Assembly (NCBI GenBank): GCA_903873045.1
Contig: CAIQND010000373.1
Location: 1 to 5,081, forward strand
Reading direction: 5' to 3'
DNA: 5,081 nt
From: an uncultured Methylococcaceae bacterium
GTDB taxonomy: Bacteria; Pseudomonadota; Gammaproteobacteria; Methylococcales; Methylomonadaceae
Notes under the pieces: generated by a model
The model's input: the letters and a program-made list of their open reading frames with translations, nothing else
What the model was told of the DNA's origin: nothing
Databases searched by the model: none
Position numbers and translations under genes: made by a program
Shown: positions 4,530-5,081 of the stretch, in pieces
How positions within the stretch are numbered: position 1 is the first letter of the stretch
How the letters are laid out: each line of letters starts with the position of its first letter

Positions 4530-5081
4530 TTATTTTGCTATTATGTGCCCCTTCCACCCATAAAAAGAAATGTAACAATAACAAAGAACAGGAATAAAAA
4601 AAGCGCTTTGAATGCCTATCCAATCAGCAAAAAAACCCTGTGCAACCGGTAAAATAGCGCCGCCGACAATTGCCGCGCATAAAATTCCCGAACCTTGTCC
4701 AGTGTGTTTCCCCAAGCCGGTAACCGCCAGTGAAAAAATAGTTGGAAACATGATGGAGTTAAACAGGCCTACTGAAAGAATCGCCCATGCGGCTAAATAA
4801 CCGCTGCTCATGATGGTTATTAAAACCAGTGTAGCGGCTGTTAGCGCATTAAATACCAGCACTTTGCCCGGTTGAACTTTTTGCATGACTGCGGCCCCGA
4901 TAAATCGCCCAAGCATCGCGCCGCCCCAGTAAAACGAGACATACTTGCCGGCTTGCTGTTCGGCTAAGCCGGCAATGGCAGGCTCGCCCAGAAAGTTAAT
5001 CAGAAAACTGCCAATGCAAACTTCAGCGCCGACATAAACAAAAATGGCAATGGCTCCCAACACCAGATGTTTATAGCCCCA
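4530..5081 (-). CDS. FucP/GluP-type sugar:proton symporter, C-terminal part (FHS family of MFS)
   Basis: Inner-membrane major facilitator permease; the family (L-fucose:H+ symporter, glucose/galactose transporter) imports sugars using the proton or sodium gradient. The frame is open to the window edge, so the true start lies outside; 183 residues, about the last 40-45% of a typical 410-440-residue protein, are visible. About six membrane segments are seen, at fragment residues 5-30, 47-66, 73-92, 95-118, 131-150 and 158-176, consistent with TM7-12. Family hallmarks are FVYVGAEVCIGSFL (14-27), GRFIG (58-62), FNSIMFPTIFSLA (107-119), QGSGI (129-133), GGAILP (140-145) and the ending FFIPVLCY...YGWKG. 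The exact sugar cannot be read from this half. A GTG at 5063 is internal, since conserved residues precede it. Confidence 0.92.
   Translation of the reverse strand, partial: WGYKHLVLGAIAIFVYVGAEVCIGSFLINFLGEPAIAGLAEQQAGKYVSFYWGGAMLGRFIGAAVMQKVQPGKVLVFNALTAATLVLITIMSSGYLAAWAILSVGLFNSIMFPTIFSLAVTGLGKHTGQGSGILCAAIVGGAILPVAQGFFADWIGIQSAFFIPVLCYCYISFYGWKGHIIAK

Noticed and set aside
4612..4800. Plus-strand 62-codon open frame
   Set aside because: It is antisense to conserved transmembrane coding sequence of the permease and has no ribosome site.

Overview
The window holds four complete genes and one partial gene, set in unusually repeat-rich intergenic DNA. The protein set points to a gammaproteobacterium: Mpl (murein peptide recycling) and an adjacent apaG-apaH pair that aligns closely with the Enterobacteriaceae and Pseudomonas proteins. 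Moderate-to-low GC, together with abundant short palindromic repeats and MITE-like elements, would suit a methanotroph-like lineage (Methylococcales). That placement is a guess from general style, not something the sequence proves.

Layout. Positions 1-354 are non-coding and carry two inverted copies of a GAGACGCGAT palindrome and a separate 107-nt long hairpin. Positions 355-1719 (minus) encode mpl, starting at TTG. A 127-bp divergent spacer separates it from apaG (1847-2224, plus) and apaH (2229-3134, plus), which are 4 bp apart and probably one operon. A small secreted protein of unknown function with a lipocalin-like look lies at 3455-3850 (plus). The right edge holds the C-terminal 183 residues of a minus-strand FucP/GluP-type sugar permease (4530 to beyond 5081).

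The most interesting structure is around the small secreted gene. It is bracketed by two 100-bp MITE-like elements in opposite orientation, at 3165-3264 and 3913-4012, which match at 98 of 100 positions. Each is flanked by a TTA (or TAA on the other strand) duplication. The left element has landed inside a 31-nt palindromic repeat: removing the element and one TTA rejoins two 14-nt arms that pair at 13 of 14 positions. An intact relative of that palindrome sits at 4131-4161. This fixes the element ends and the 3-bp target duplication from sequence alone. No transposase is present, so any mobilisation would have to come from elsewhere.

The convergent gap 3851-4529 has no credible gene. It is a mosaic of nested inverted repeats: MITE copy, 31-nt palindrome, C-rich long hairpin, GGTAGCC-type repeats, and a TGAGCGG hairpin.

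Functionally the genes are mostly housekeeping: cell-wall peptide recycling (Mpl), Ap4A hydrolysis (ApaH) with its usual neighbour ApaG, sugar import (permease), and one periplasmic or exported protein of unknown role. I see no defence system, CRISPR array, tRNA or rRNA.
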